From contig NZ_FNJM01000001.1 in assembly GCF_900104115.1 (NCBI RefSeq), forward strand, positions 453,374 through 517,373: 64,000 nt of DNA, read 5' to 3'. The notes below the pieces were generated by a model. The model had not been told where the DNA came from. It did no database searches and saw only the letters and a list, made by a program, of their open reading frames with translations. The position numbers and the translations under genes were made by a program. Origin of the DNA: Clostridium gasigenes. Its GTDB lineage: Bacteria > Bacillota > Clostridia > Clostridiales > Clostridiaceae. Positions 45,468 through 55,270 of this stretch are shown piece by piece (the first letter of the stretch is position 1; every line of letters starts with the position of its first letter).

Positions 45468-47396
45468 ATGGATACAGAATGCGATGGATATAAAATTCAT
45501 TATCAAGAAAAATGTGAATTTATAAAAAGTATATTTGCCTGGAATTTATTTTTGATAGCTGTTATTATGCTTTTTATAAAAAAATGGGAATTATATAATA
45601 TGATTCTACAAGTTATAAAGTTGTTAGTTGTTATAACTTTATTAATATTTATAACTCATAGCGATAATATAAATCCAAAACCTATACAAAAAATTGTTAA
45701 AATTAATATTATAATAATGATAAGTGTATTTGTGTTGCAACTTGTTCCCTTAGTGGATTTGAACTTAATAAACTATTTATTAAGTTTTTCAGCTGAAAAT
45801 AATAATGTGGATCAGGGGAGTATTTATATATATATACTTTATTATATATTATCTAAATATAAATATAAAAATAGTAGATCAATTATAATTGAATATAAAA
45901 TAATTCTAACTATTATAATATTGTTAAATTTATTAAGTAACTTTTGGTTTAAAAATAATATAACTATTTTAATAGTTTATAATGTTATTGTAGAAATAAT
46001 GTTATTTATGGCCATGAAAAATACTTTTAAAGAGAAATTAATAATAAATAAAAAAATAAATATATTTAAAGTCAATATTATAGTTTGCTTTATTTGCGTT
46101 AATGCAATGAAGATATTAAAAGTTTTTAATTTTAATATACTATATTCATTTGTAGAGGCAATAAAATTTGCTGTATTCATAGTATTTATAACAGAAATAA
46201 TAAATAATATAGCTAAAAATATGTATAGTTTTATTTTTAAAGATATACATAGTATAAATAAAAGATTAGAAGAAATTAATTATGAGATAATAATTAGAAA
46301 TGAAGAATTAGAAAAATCTGAAATAGAGATGGAGAAAAAGCAAAAAAAATATAGAAATCTTTTAAATTCATTATCTAAAGCTATAATAATAGTAAGTACA
46401 GCGAATAATAGAATTATGTATTGTAATGCTGATTTTCAGAAGTTAATAGAGGTTAATAATATTAGAAAGATATTAAATAAAAAAATACAAAATGTTGTTA
46501 ACCTATATTTTAATTATGAAGATTTAAATAATCTTAATAGAGAGGAGTTGTATTTTGGAAATACCATTTTAAATAGTGGAAAGCAATTAGAAATAAGATT
46601 AAGTAATTATAGTAAAAACAAAGAAGAGATTACAATGATTTTTGAAGATATAACGGAAAAAATAAAAATAGAAAAAATCAAAGATGAAATAGAAAGAAAA
46701 AAAATTAATGATAATATTAAAAAGAATTTTTTATCAAATGTATCTCATGATTTTAAAATACCAATAAATGTAATATATTCAGCTACACAATTAGAAAATT
46801 TACTAATTATAAATAATGATATTGAAGGTGTTAAAAAGTATAACTCAATATCAAAACAAAATTGTTTAACTCTAATAAAGTTAACTAACAATATAATAGA
46901 TATAAGTAAAATAAGTTCTGAATATGTAAATCCAATACTGACATTAGGAAATATAGTAGAATTCATAGAGGATAGAGTAGCTTCATTAGTAGAATATGCA
47001 AAACTAAAAAAAATAAATATTATATTTGATACATATGAAGAGGAAGTATATATGAAATACGATGGAGAACTTATGGAAAGGATAATATTAAATTTAGTTT
47101 CAAATGCTATAAAATTCACTCCAGAGCAGGGATATATTAATATATCAGTAAATAATAATGAAAAAAATATATTTATAAGTGTAGAAGACACGGGTAGTGG
47201 AATGGATGAAAAGTTTGCAAAACAAGCATTTGATAAATATTCTATGAAACTACAAGCATCATATGCAAATGTGCAAGGGACGGGGGTTGGATTATATGTA
47301 GTATATAATTTAGTTAATTTACAAAAAGGAGAAATTTGGGTTGATAGTAAACTTGGAAAGGGAAGTAAATTTACTATGAAATTTTGTAAGGAGTAA
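45468..47396 (+). CDS. Orphan membrane sensor histidine kinase 1
   Basis: About seven or eight N-terminal membrane helices (residues 15-250) with no large extracellular loop, then a coiled coil, a PAS-like domain (about 295-395), the HisKA helix with SHDFKIP (His near 426) and a HATPase domain with NLVSNAIKF, VEDTGSGMD and GTGVGLYVV. SHDFK departs from the usual SHELR box but keeps the His and an acidic neighbour. The layout resembles clostridial MASE-type kinases. No response regulator gene is nearby. GGGGGGAG precedes the ATG. The next kinase starts 4 bases after its stop. Confidence 0.87.
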   Translation: MDTECDGYKIHYQEKCEFIKSIFAWNLFLIAVIMLFIKKWELYNMILQVIKLLVVITLLIFITHSDNINPKPIQKIVKINIIIMISVFVLQLVPLVDLNLINYLLSFSAENNNVDQGSIYIYILYYILSKYKYKNSRSIIIEYKIILTIIILLNLLSNFWFKNNITILIVYNVIVEIMLFMAMKNTFKEKLIINKKINIFKVNIIVCFICVNAMKILKVFNFNILYSFVEAIKFAVFIVFITEIINNIAKNMYSFIFKDIHSINKRLEEINYEIIIRNEELEKSEIEMEKKQKKYRNLLNSLSKAIIIVSTANNRIMYCNADFQKLIEVNNIRKILNKKIQNVVNLYFNYEDLNNLNREELYFGNTILNSGKQLEIRLSNYSKNKEEITMIFEDITEKIKIEKIKDEIERKKINDNIKKNFLSNVSHDFKIPINVIYSATQLENLLIINNDIEGVKKYNSISKQNCLTLIKLTNNIIDISKISSEYVNPILTLGNIVEFIEDRVASLVEYAKLKKINIIFDTYEEEVYMKYDGELMERIILNLVSNAIKFTPEQGYINISVNNNEKNIFISVEDTGSGMDEKFAKQAFDKYSMKLQASYANVQGTGVGLYVVYNLVNLQKGEIWVDSKLGKGSKFTMKFCKE

Positions 47397-47400
47397 TTTT

Positions 47401-49416
47401 ATGGAATTACATAAAAAAACTGTGAAAAGGGACAAGGTTTTAGATAAGGGGCTATTAAATAATTTATGGATACTTGTAATTATAATGTTATCGATTTTAT
47501 ATTTTAAAGGAGAATCAAAAAATGATTTTAGTACCTTAATAAAAATAATATGTGCTACATTGGCATTATTGATAAGTATAATAGTTTATTCTAAAATACC
47601 TAATATAAAAAATGATTTTGTTAAATATATAGGAATAGGCTTTTTATATTTAGGAATTATTAATTTTGTTGAGATATTTTTAAAGGCAACTAATGTATCA
47701 TCCAGTCTACAATTAAAAGTAAGCATTACTATTAGTTGGTTTGAGTTTGTAATTATAATATATTCAGTAATATTATATAAAAAAAAATTGGGGTTTTTAT
47801 TAAGCAATATTATTTTTTTAGGAAGTCTAATTATATTATTTATACTATCAGACGTTATAATAGAAAAGAAAATCATAGAATATTTAAGTAGTGAATATAG
47901 GTATGTAATAATTATATCGATTATATGTTTAACTATAGTTACTATAGGGTTAATATTAAGAGATAAAAATATAACATATAAGGAAGACAAGCGGTGGTTA
48001 GTTAAAATAACATTATTTATTCCCGTTTATAATATAAAAAAATGTTTAGGAATTGTTTTAGTTACAGATATAAGTTATCTACAAAGTATATGCAGAGTAA
48101 TAATTTATTGGTTAGCATATAGATATGTAGAAAAAAAGTTGTTAAGTAATAGTTATAGAGAGACTTTAGATAAGCTTATAATTATTCAAAAAACTAGAAA
48201 ATCTATGAATAATAGCTTAATGAAAAAAGAGAGACGGTTAAGAGAATCTAGAATGAATATTAAAAAGAGTGAACAAAGGTATGAAGAGATAATAGAAAGT
48301 ATATCTGATGGAATATTAATTTTTGAAAATAATATTTTAATGTATATAAATGAAAATGGACGAGAATATGTATTTCATGAATTAACTGGAGAAGTTATAA
48401 AAAAAGAATTAAAATATATATTGAAATTATTAACAAATGTAGGAATAGAAGATCATAAAATAAATGAAGGATTTATTAAGGATTTTATTATTGCAAATAA
48501 AGAAAAAGAGGAAAATAATATTACTTTAACCTTGAAAAATACAAGTGATACAGGAAAGGTATTGCTAATTAGTAATATAACGGGATTAGATGAACTGCAA
48601 CAACTTAGACAAAAGCGAGATAAAGCAAAGGATATGGAAACTATTAAAGATGAATTTTATTCTAATATATCTCATGAATTAAGAACTCCGATTAATGTTA
48701 TTAATTCAGGGTTGCAATTAAATAATCTAATGCTTAATGATAATAAATTAGAGAAAATGATTCGAAATAATAATATTATTAGACGAAATTGCTTAAGGCT
48801 TATAAGGACTGCAAATAATTTTATAGATACTAATAGGATATCAGAAGGTTTTTTGGAACCTAATATAAAAGTATATAATATTGTTGGTATTGTTGAAGCG
48901 GTAGTTTTAGCCTGTAATAAATATATGATTTTAATGGATAATAAATTAGTATTTGATACGGATTTAGAAGAGATATACATAGCATGTGATAAGGAACATA
49001 TTGAAAGAATAATGTTAAATATACTTTCAAATTCTTTAAAATATGGTAAAGTTGGCGGCAATATTGATGTTATAATCAAAAGTGGTAGGCGTGGAGTTAG
49101 AATTTTTGTTAGAAACGATGCACCACCAATTCCTGAAGAAAAAAAGAAAATTATTTTTGAAAAATTTACCAAGTTAGATAGTTCTTTAGCAAGACCATCA
49201 GAGGGAAGTGGACTTGGTTTATACCTTACTAAGAAACTAGTTGAATTAAATGAAGGAACTATACAAATGAATTCCAATGTTAAAAGTGGGAATATGTTTG
49301 ATATAAGATTTCCTTTTAAATTTTCAGGAGAACCTTGGGAGGTTAAGTTAGATAACAATGAACAAAATTTACAAGAAAAAGTTAATATAGAATTCTCTGA
49401 CATATATTTCAATTAG
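47401..49416 (+). CDS. Orphan membrane sensor histidine kinase 2
   Basis: Same layout as the preceding kinase: about eight membrane helices (residues 18-245), coiled coil, PAS-like domain (295-395), HisKA with canonical SHELRTPINV (His near 425), and HATPase with MLNILSNSLKYG and GSGLGLYLTKKLV. The G1 box reads FVRNDAPPIPEE rather than DxGxG, so nucleotide binding may be altered. Its ribosome binding site AAGGAG overlaps the stop of kinase 1, so expression is probably coupled. The pair look like a local duplication that has diverged, possibly forming a heterodimer (inference). Confidence 0.87.
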   Translation: MELHKKTVKRDKVLDKGLLNNLWILVIIMLSILYFKGESKNDFSTLIKIICATLALLISIIVYSKIPNIKNDFVKYIGIGFLYLGIINFVEIFLKATNVSSSLQLKVSITISWFEFVIIIYSVILYKKKLGFLLSNIIFLGSLIILFILSDVIIEKKIIEYLSSEYRYVIIISIICLTIVTIGLILRDKNITYKEDKRWLVKITLFIPVYNIKKCLGIVLVTDISYLQSICRVIIYWLAYRYVEKKLLSNSYRETLDKLIIIQKTRKSMNNSLMKKERRLRESRMNIKKSEQRYEEIIESISDGILIFENNILMYINENGREYVFHELTGEVIKKELKYILKLLTNVGIEDHKINEGFIKDFIIANKEKEENNITLTLKNTSDTGKVLLISNITGLDELQQLRQKRDKAKDMETIKDEFYSNISHELRTPINVINSGLQLNNLMLNDNKLEKMIRNNNIIRRNCLRLIRTANNFIDTNRISEGFLEPNIKVYNIVGIVEAVVLACNKYMILMDNKLVFDTDLEEIYIACDKEHIERIMLNILSNSLKYGKVGGNIDVIIKSGRRGVRIFVRNDAPPIPEEKKKIIFEKFTKLDSSLARPSEGSGLGLYLTKKLVELNEGTIQMNSNVKSGNMFDIRFPFKFSGEPWEVKLDNNEQNLQEKVNIEFSDIYFN

Positions 49417-49488
49417 GAATAAGGGAGACAAATGAAAATAATAAGACAATATGCATACTCTGCAAAGTGTTAACATATATATGTGTTA

Positions 49489-49593
49489 AGGTATCTAAAA
49501 AACAATTAGTCTATGCCTATGTAAAGGTTATGGTGATAAGGCGTAAGCCAAAACAGACCAAAATCTGACTAGTTATTTTTAAAAAGATCCATT
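49489..49593. repeat. Dispersed palindromic repeat, full copy
   Basis: Left arm AGGTATCTAAAAAACAATTA with GTC, right arm GACTAGTTATTTTTAAAAAG with ATCC; about 105 bases between kinase 2 and tspO. Its right half is nearly the same as the copy at the gatD end. Confidence 0.65.
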
Positions 49594-49606
49594 GTTGAGG
49601 TGAAGT

Positions 49607-50173
49607 ATGAAAAAACAAAATAAAGATAAAGTAAAAATACCTAAAGTACCAAGGCCCCTTAAGAAAAAAAGAAAGTTTAATATATTTAAAGTAAATGGAG
49701 AATTTAAAATAATCCCTCTTTTAATAAATATTTTAATTCCTGTTTTAGGTGGATTTGTTGTAGGATATTTAAATAGGAATACAATAGATACATATGAAAT
49801 GTTAAAAAAACCATTTTTTACTCCAACAGCAATAGTTTTTACCATAGTTTGGACAATGCTTTATATATTAATGGGAATTGCAGCTTATAGAATATTTATG
49901 AGAAACAAGCAAGGAGCAGATGATAAGGGGGGGTATTTCTTTTATTTACTACAGTTAATGATTAATTTTCTGTGGAGCTTTATATTTTTTACATTTAGGT
50001 TATATGGAATTTCATTTATAGTACTTATAATTTTACTTGTTCTCATATTAATAACTTTTATAAAGTTTATAAAAGTTGATAAAATAGCAGGACTTTTACT
50101 AATACCATATTTAATATGGGTAGCATATGCTGGAGTATTAAACTTTTTTATCTGGGTTCTTAATGAAATGTAA
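49607..50173 (+). CDS. TspO/MBR family protein with basic N-terminal extension
   Basis: Five-helix membrane protein of the tryptophan-rich sensory protein family, which binds porphyrins and affects tetrapyrrole or stress signalling. Core motifs KPFFTPTAIVFTIVWTMLYI, GIAAYRIF, NFLWSFIFFTFRLYG and PYLIWVAYAGVLNFFIW are in order. Before the first helix lie about 38 residues, starting MKKQNKDKVKIPKVPRPLKK, not usual in the family. The start is supported by GAGGTG 4 bases upstream. The function of the extension is unknown. Confidence 0.88.
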   Translation: MKKQNKDKVKIPKVPRPLKKKRKFNIFKVNGEFKIIPLLINILIPVLGGFVVGYLNRNTIDTYEMLKKPFFTPTAIVFTIVWTMLYILMGIAAYRIFMRNKQGADDKGGYFFYLLQLMINFLWSFIFFTFRLYGISFIVLIILLVLILITFIKFIKVDKIAGLLLIPYLIWVAYAGVLNFFIWVLNEM

Positions 50174-50188
50174 GAAAAAATATAGTAT

Positions 50189-50228
50189 AATAAAGTAAGC
50201 CTTCTTTTTAGAAGGTTTATTTTATTGT
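50189..50228 (+). terminator. Probable terminator
   Basis: AATAAAGTAAGCCTTCT / AGAAGGTTTATTTTATT, an imperfect hairpin between tspO and topB. Confidence 0.6.
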
Positions 50229-50253
50229 TAAGAGCGAATGGGGGTAAGTGCTA

Positions 50254-52419
50254 ATGAAAAAAGTTATAATCGCAGAAAAACCTTCTGTTGCCAAAAATAT
50301 TGCAGATGCTTTTAAAATTAAGAATAGAAAAGATGGATATTTTGAAGGTGAAGAATATTTAATTACTTGGGCCTTTGGTCATTTATTACAATTATTTGAT
50401 GCTAAAGATTATGATGAAAGTATGAAGGGGTGGAGAATGGATAAGTTTCCATTTATTCCTGAAGACTTTAAATATAAAATAAAGCAAGATAGTAGCAATA
50501 GAGCTACTGTAGATAAAGGTGCAGAAAAACAATTAAATATTATAAAAGGGTTAATTGATAGAAATGATGTAGATGGAATAATTTCTGCAACAGATTTTGA
50601 CCGTGAAGGGCAAGTTATTTCAGATGAATTATTTATACATTATGAAGTGAAAAAACCTATATACAGAATACTTCTTAATGAGTGGACTGAAGATGAGGTT
50701 AAAAAGGGCATGGCAAATTTAAAGCCTAATAGTGAAATGCAACCACTTCAAGATGCCGGAATTGGAAGACAATTAGCAGATTGGATTATAGGGATTAATT
50801 TAACTTCTGTTGCCACATTAAGATATGGATTTGGAGATAATAAAATAATAAATATTGGAAGGGTTTTGCTTCCAACATTAAAAATTATTTATGATAGAGA
50901 TAAAGAAATAGAAAATTTTGAAGCAACTACATATTATAAATTAGCAGTTAATTTTAAGTCTAAAAGTAATATAGAATTTGAAAGTTTATATTATGAAAAG
51001 AATAGTGAAAAATTTGATGAAAAAGAATATCTAACTTTAATTAGCAAGGAGCTAAAAGAAAAAAGCGGAGTAGTCATTGATAAAGAAATAGAAAAAAAGA
51101 GAGAATATCCATCAGCGCTATTTAACCTTTCAAATTTACAGGGTTACATAACAAGTAAATATAAAGGATGGACTTCAGATAAGGTTCTTAAAGTAGCACA
51201 AGTACTATATGAAAAGAAATTTATAACATATCCAAGAACTGCAAGTGTTGTTTTAGATGAGAGTTTAGAAGACAAAGCTAAAAAGGTTTTAAACACCTTA
51301 AAGAAGGGGTTACCTTATGAGGATCAAATTAAGTTTGTAAAAACCAAAAGAGTTTTTGATAGTTCTAAGGTTGAGAGTCATAGTGCTATTACGCCAACTT
51401 ATGTTAAACCAAATAATTTAAGCAAAGAAGAAGATCAAGTATATACTGCTATTAAAAATAGATTTATAATGCAATTTATGCCTGTGGCAGAGTTTGAAGA
51501 AACTAAAATAGTATTAAAGGTTCATAATGAAAAAATACCAGGTGAATTTATAGCAAAAGGTAAGGTTCAGATAGTAGAGGGATGGAGAGTAGTTGAAAAA
51601 ATAGAAACTAAAGATACTATATTACCTTTAGTAGAAAAAAATGAAAGCCTTTTAGTTACAAATAGTAAAGTAAACACAGTAACTAAGAAACCACCTAAAA
51701 ATCATACTGAAAAAACATTGCTTAGAGTTATGGAAACCTGTGGTAAGAGTTTTAAGGATGGAGAAGATTCAGATTCAGAAGAAATGATGAATGCTATATT
51801 AAGTGGATTTAGTATAGGAACTCCAGCAACTAGAGCAGAAACAATAAAGAAACTTAATGATATAGGATATATAAACACAAAAGGGAAAAATTTAATTACT
51901 ACAGAACTAGGTAGAACAATAGTAGAGATTTTTCCAGCAAAAGAACTTTTAGATTTAGAATATACAGGTAGACTTGAAAAGACATTATCTGATATAGAAA
52001 GAGGTAAGTTTAAGAAAGAAGATTTTATGAACTTAATATGTGAATTTACAAGAAGTTCTGTTGAAGCAATAAAAAATGATAATTCACTACTTCATAAATT
52101 TAAAGTAGAACTGCCAAAAGGTGCAGAAGAAATAGGGAAGTGTCCAATTTGCCAAAATTCTGTTATAGAAGGCGAAAAAAGTTTTGGATGCTCTAATTGG
52201 AAAAACGGATGTAAATATACCATTTGGAAAGATGATAAGTATATAACTTCATTTAATAAAACCGTAACCAAAGAAATGGTTGAGTTGCTTTTGAAAAATG
52301 GAAAAGTAGGATTTAGAAATTTAAAAAGTAAAAAGGGAAATACCTTTAGTGCATATTTTAGGTATGAGAAAAATGAAGAAAGTGGATATTTTAATTGGAA
52401 AATAGAATTTATACAGTAA
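50254..52419 (+). CDS. topB: DNA topoisomerase III
   Basis: Type IA topoisomerase that decatenates and relaxes DNA through a 5'-phosphotyrosine bond. The TOPRIM domain is at the N-terminus (KKVIIAEKPSVAKNIADAF; SATDFDREGQ with metal Asp residues), the catalytic Tyr is in KFITYPRTASVV, and a C-terminal zinc ribbon-like module has CPIC...FGCSNWKNGCKY. 721 residues is normal. I chose the ATG at 50254: the GGGGG run ends 9 bases before it, against 3 bases for the GTG at 50248. Convergent with the helicase gene, sharing a terminator. Confidence 0.93.
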   Translation: MKKVIIAEKPSVAKNIADAFKIKNRKDGYFEGEEYLITWAFGHLLQLFDAKDYDESMKGWRMDKFPFIPEDFKYKIKQDSSNRATVDKGAEKQLNIIKGLIDRNDVDGIISATDFDREGQVISDELFIHYEVKKPIYRILLNEWTEDEVKKGMANLKPNSEMQPLQDAGIGRQLADWIIGINLTSVATLRYGFGDNKIINIGRVLLPTLKIIYDRDKEIENFEATTYYKLAVNFKSKSNIEFESLYYEKNSEKFDEKEYLTLISKELKEKSGVVIDKEIEKKREYPSALFNLSNLQGYITSKYKGWTSDKVLKVAQVLYEKKFITYPRTASVVLDESLEDKAKKVLNTLKKGLPYEDQIKFVKTKRVFDSSKVESHSAITPTYVKPNNLSKEEDQVYTAIKNRFIMQFMPVAEFEETKIVLKVHNEKIPGEFIAKGKVQIVEGWRVVEKIETKDTILPLVEKNESLLVTNSKVNTVTKKPPKNHTEKTLLRVMETCGKSFKDGEDSDSEEMMNAILSGFSIGTPATRAETIKKLNDIGYINTKGKNLITTELGRTIVEIFPAKELLDLEYTGRLEKTLSDIERGKFKKEDFMNLICEFTRSSVEAIKNDNSLLHKFKVELPKGAEEIGKCPICQNSVIEGEKSFGCSNWKNGCKYTIWKDDKYITSFNKTVTKEMVELLLKNGKVGFRNLKSKKGNTFSAYFRYEKNEESGYFNWKIEFIQ

Positions 52420-52428
52420 AAAAACTTA

Positions 52429-52455
52429 GGTGCTTGAAAGAAAATATCTGAGTAA
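52429..52455. repeat. Dispersed palindromic repeat, left arm
   Basis: AGGTGCTTGAAAGAAAATAT then CTGAG, 10 bases after the topB stop. Confidence 0.5.
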
Positions 52456-52469
52456 GGAATCTGAAAATA

Positions 52470-52512
52470 AATAAGACTAGAAGTTAGAAAAATCTAACTT
52501 CTAGTCTTATTT
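52470..52512. terminator. Bidirectional terminator
   Basis: AATAAGACTAGAAGTTAGA / TCTAACTTCTAGTCTTATT, perfect 19-base stem, between topB and the helicase gene. Confidence 0.9.
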
Positions 52513-53739
52513 TTATTCTACACATTTAGTAGCTTCAACTGATTCTATATTTTCAGTAGAATTAGTAGTTTCAACTGATTGTGTTGTTTGAGCAGTTTCA
52601 ACATATTGAACTGATCCTCCAAATAATTTAATTGGTTTTATTTGAATGTTAAATTCTCTTTCATAAACTCTAATTGCTGCAACTTCTTTGTTGTTTGCGA
52701 TACAAACACAGCTTCCGAAGCCATAGCCTCTAGCACATCTTCCAGCTCTATGTAGATAATCATTTGCACTAACAGGGAAATCAAGATTAAATACATGAGT
52801 AATTCCTGGAATATCTAGACCTCTTGCTGATAAATCAGAAGAAACTAATATTTTAATTCTGCCGGATCTAAAGCTTTCAAGAGCTCTTTGTCTTTCTTCC
52901 TTTGAAACATGAGAAGAAATATTAAAAGCTGCTCTATCGTGATAATTTAATTTTTGTGTAACAATTTCTAATTCAGTACTGTTATTAACAAAAACAATTG
53001 ATTTTTCTGCATTTGCAGCAGCTAGTAGCTTTCTAAGTGTATCAAACTTATCTCTTCTATCTGCAACAATATATGCATGATTAATGTTTGGGTTAAGTGA
53101 TGCTGTGCCTTCAGCTTTAAAAACAGCAGGTTCCTTCATTAATAAAGTAGCTAGCTCTAAAGTCTTTTGGCTTACAGTTGCTGAAAATATCATTAATTGT
53201 CTATCTCTCATTGTAGTTTTTATTATATCTTGGATTACTTGAGAATTATTTTTATCAAGTAAATTATCAGCTTCATCTATAACAATAGTTTTAATAGTAT
53301 GGGCTGTTATTTTTTTCTTTCGTATAAGATCTAAGACTCTACCTGGAGAACCAACAATTATATGAGGTTTAGTATCTCTAATTTTTTTAATTTGTTTATC
53401 GATATTTACATCACCAATAATACTTAATGTAGTAACTGGCATCCCTGAGTTTTCTGCAAGTAACTTAACTTCAGCTTCAATTTGCATAACAAGCTCATGA
53501 GTTGGAGCTAAAATTAATGCTTGCATTTCTCTTTTTTCTGTATTGACTTTTTCAAATATAGGTGTAAGAAAAGCTAGAGTTTTACCGCTACCTGTATGGG
53601 ATTCTGCAATAACATCTCTATTTTCTAAAGCAGCTGGAATAGCTAAAGTTTGAATATCTGTTGGGATGGTTATTCCTTGCTTTTCTAATCCGTTTATTAA
53701 GTTTTGATTTAAATTTAAATCTTTAAATGAAGTATTCAT
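52513..53739 (-). CDS. DEAD-box RNA helicase
   Basis: ATP-dependent RNA helicase for ribosome assembly, RNA decay or cold growth. Motifs in order: Q motif (GITIPTDIQTLAIPAAL), Walker A AESHTGSGKT, PTHELV, GSPGR, DEAD in VIDEADNLLD, SAT, SDLSARGLDIPG and HRAGRCARG. It ends after the helicase core with a short Thr/Glu/Ser-rich tail built on SVET-like units (QSVETTNSTENIESVEATKC), unlike the basic tails of CshA. AAAGGAG precedes the ATG. Monocistronic on minus. Confidence 0.92.
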   Translation of the reverse strand: MNTSFKDLNLNQNLINGLEKQGITIPTDIQTLAIPAALENRDVIAESHTGSGKTLAFLTPIFEKVNTEKREMQALILAPTHELVMQIEAEVKLLAENSGMPVTTLSIIGDVNIDKQIKKIRDTKPHIIVGSPGRVLDLIRKKKITAHTIKTIVIDEADNLLDKNNSQVIQDIIKTTMRDRQLMIFSATVSQKTLELATLLMKEPAVFKAEGTASLNPNINHAYIVADRRDKFDTLRKLLAAANAEKSIVFVNNSTELEIVTQKLNYHDRAAFNISSHVSKEERQRALESFRSGRIKILVSSDLSARGLDIPGITHVFNLDFPVSANDYLHRAGRCARGYGFGSCVCIANNKEVAAIRVYEREFNIQIKPIKLFGGSVQYVETAQTTQSVETTNSTENIESVEATKCVE

Positions 53740-53824
53740 ATATTTCTCCTTTGTTTTGAATTATTATAATACTCATAGTATCTTTAATTATAACCTTAAA
53801 AACACCTTTTACGCTAGTTAAAAT

Positions 53825-54538
53825 TTATTTTGCAAAAAAAGGTAAGATGTTCATAAGTTTAAAGCATAAAGGTGCTAAGAATACTGTTGTAAGACCTGCA
53901 ATGCCAATTGAAAGTGAACTCATTGCACCTTCTGTTTCCCCAAGTTCTAGTGCTTTTGTTGTTCCAACTGCATGAGCGGCAGTACCTATTGAAATACCAA
54001 CAGCTATTTTGTTTTTAATTTTAAATAGTTTGCAAATTGATGGTCCAACTACTGCACCTACAATACCTGAAATAATAATTGAAAGAACAGTTACAGGAAC
54101 AAGTCCTCCTAGTTGATTTGTTATTTCTATTCCTATTGGAGTAGTGACGGATTTTGCAAGTAGAGATATTGTTAATATATTTTTAAGTCCGAAAATAAAG
54201 CAAAGAAATATTGCAGAGATAATTCCAACTAAGCTTCCTATTAAAACACCTATAATTATAGGTAAAAAATTTTCTTTTAAAAGGTTAATTTGTTTATAAA
54301 GTGGAACTGCAAGAATTACTGTAGCAGGTCCTAAAAACATATTAATAAATTTAGCACCACTATTATATTTATCAACATCTACGTTAAATATTACTAGGAA
54401 AGTAATTATCATTAAGATAGAAATTAACAATGGATTGAAAAGTGGGAATTTAGTTTTTTTAGAAATATATAAACCACATTCAAAAGCTAATAGGGAAATT
54501 ACAATTCCGAAGAATAGGTTGTCTGTTAAAATATTCAT
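53825..54538 (-). CDS. lrgB: LrgB/CidB family membrane protein
   Basis: Multipass membrane protein, 237 residues, forming a unit with LrgA/CidA, a holin-like pair that affects murein hydrolase activity and, in plants and Bacillus, metabolite (pyruvate or glycolate) transport. Family segments are visible: LAKSVTTPIGIEITNQLGG and GTAAHAVGTTKALELGETEG. The ATG shares one base with the stop of the upstream gene (TAATG), so translation is coupled. The choice between Lrg and Cid names cannot be made from sequence alone. Confidence 0.9.
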   Translation of the reverse strand: MNILTDNLFFGIVISLLAFECGLYISKKTKFPLFNPLLISILMIITFLVIFNVDVDKYNSGAKFINMFLGPATVILAVPLYKQINLLKENFLPIIIGVLIGSLVGIISAIFLCFIFGLKNILTISLLAKSVTTPIGIEITNQLGGLVPVTVLSIIISGIVGAVVGPSICKLFKIKNKIAVGISIGTAAHAVGTTKALELGETEGAMSSLSIGIAGLTTVFLAPLCFKLMNILPFFAK

Positions 54539-54912
54539 TAATTATCACTTCTTCCTAATTTAGATTTATTACTACGGTTAACTAGGCATTGAACTATTAA
54601 TCCTGTAACTGCAATTATAATTGATGTTGAAATAATACAAATAAGCAATATTTGTATTAAACTAGATTTAATAATATCAAAAGATGTTAAAAGACCAACT
54701 CCGGCTGGGATAAAGAAAAAAGCAAGGTGATCTAAAAAAAATGATGATATTGTTTCTATTTTTTCAAGTTTAATAATATTACTGCATAATAGTGTTAATA
54801 ATATAATCATACCTATAATATTACCTGGAACAGGTAAACTTAAACCCTTTGAAATGATTTCTCCTATTAGATAAATAGACAGAATAATAAGTGCTTCTCT
54901 AAAAATTTTCAT
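54538..54912 (-). CDS. lrgA: LrgA/CidA holin-like protein
   Basis: Four-helix membrane protein of 124 residues with the family core LSLPVPGNIIGMIILLTLL and FFLDHLAFFFIPAGVGLLTS. First gene of the lrgAB-like operon, read on minus, with AAGGAGG 7 bases before the ATG. No lytSR two-component genes are adjacent, so the usual regulator is elsewhere or absent. Confidence 0.9.
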   Translation of the reverse strand: MKIFREALIILSIYLIGEIISKGLSLPVPGNIIGMIILLTLLCSNIIKLEKIETISSFFLDHLAFFFIPAGVGLLTSFDIIKSSLIQILLICIISTSIIIAVTGLIVQCLVNRSNKSKLGRSDN

Positions 54913-55270
54913 AAAAAATATCCTCCTTAGTATTATATACTAATTTAGCACTTTTTCTTTTAATAGTAAATGATAGATAAATAAATTATGTTAAGTAATC
55001 ATTTACTATTTATTAAATATTAGAATTGCTTCAAAAAATGAATTTTTAATTAGATAAACATAGTGAAGTTAATAGAAAGTTTATAAAAACACGTACGTTA
55101 GATAAAAGTACGTGTTTTTTGCATACTTAAGAATGGACAACGTTTTATATAGCAAATTAGCTTAAATTTATAGTAGTGAGGAAATATCGATTTTTATAAC
55201 ATTTTAAGTAGTAAAAACATAGTATGAGTAATATAAACAATTTATTACACGAAAGTGGTAGGAGGAAAGT
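54913..55270. other. Intergenic region between lrgA and the ABC importer
   Basis: Divergent spacer. It holds the hairpin at 55086-55120 and a GCTTCAAAAAATGAATTTTT stretch near 55028 that may be a worn repeat arm. No TPP or other riboswitch motif was recognised before the importer. Confidence 0.4.
55086..55120. terminator. Hairpin with T run
   Basis: AAAACACGTAC / GTACGTGTTTT, followed by T on plus. It lies between divergent promoters, so it may protect or attenuate rather than end a known gene. Confidence 0.6.

Noticed and set aside
54913-55270. Possible TPP riboswitch before the NMT1-type importer
   Set aside because: The CTGAGA and ACCTGATCTGG-type elements are absent, so a thiamine role for the importer cannot be claimed.
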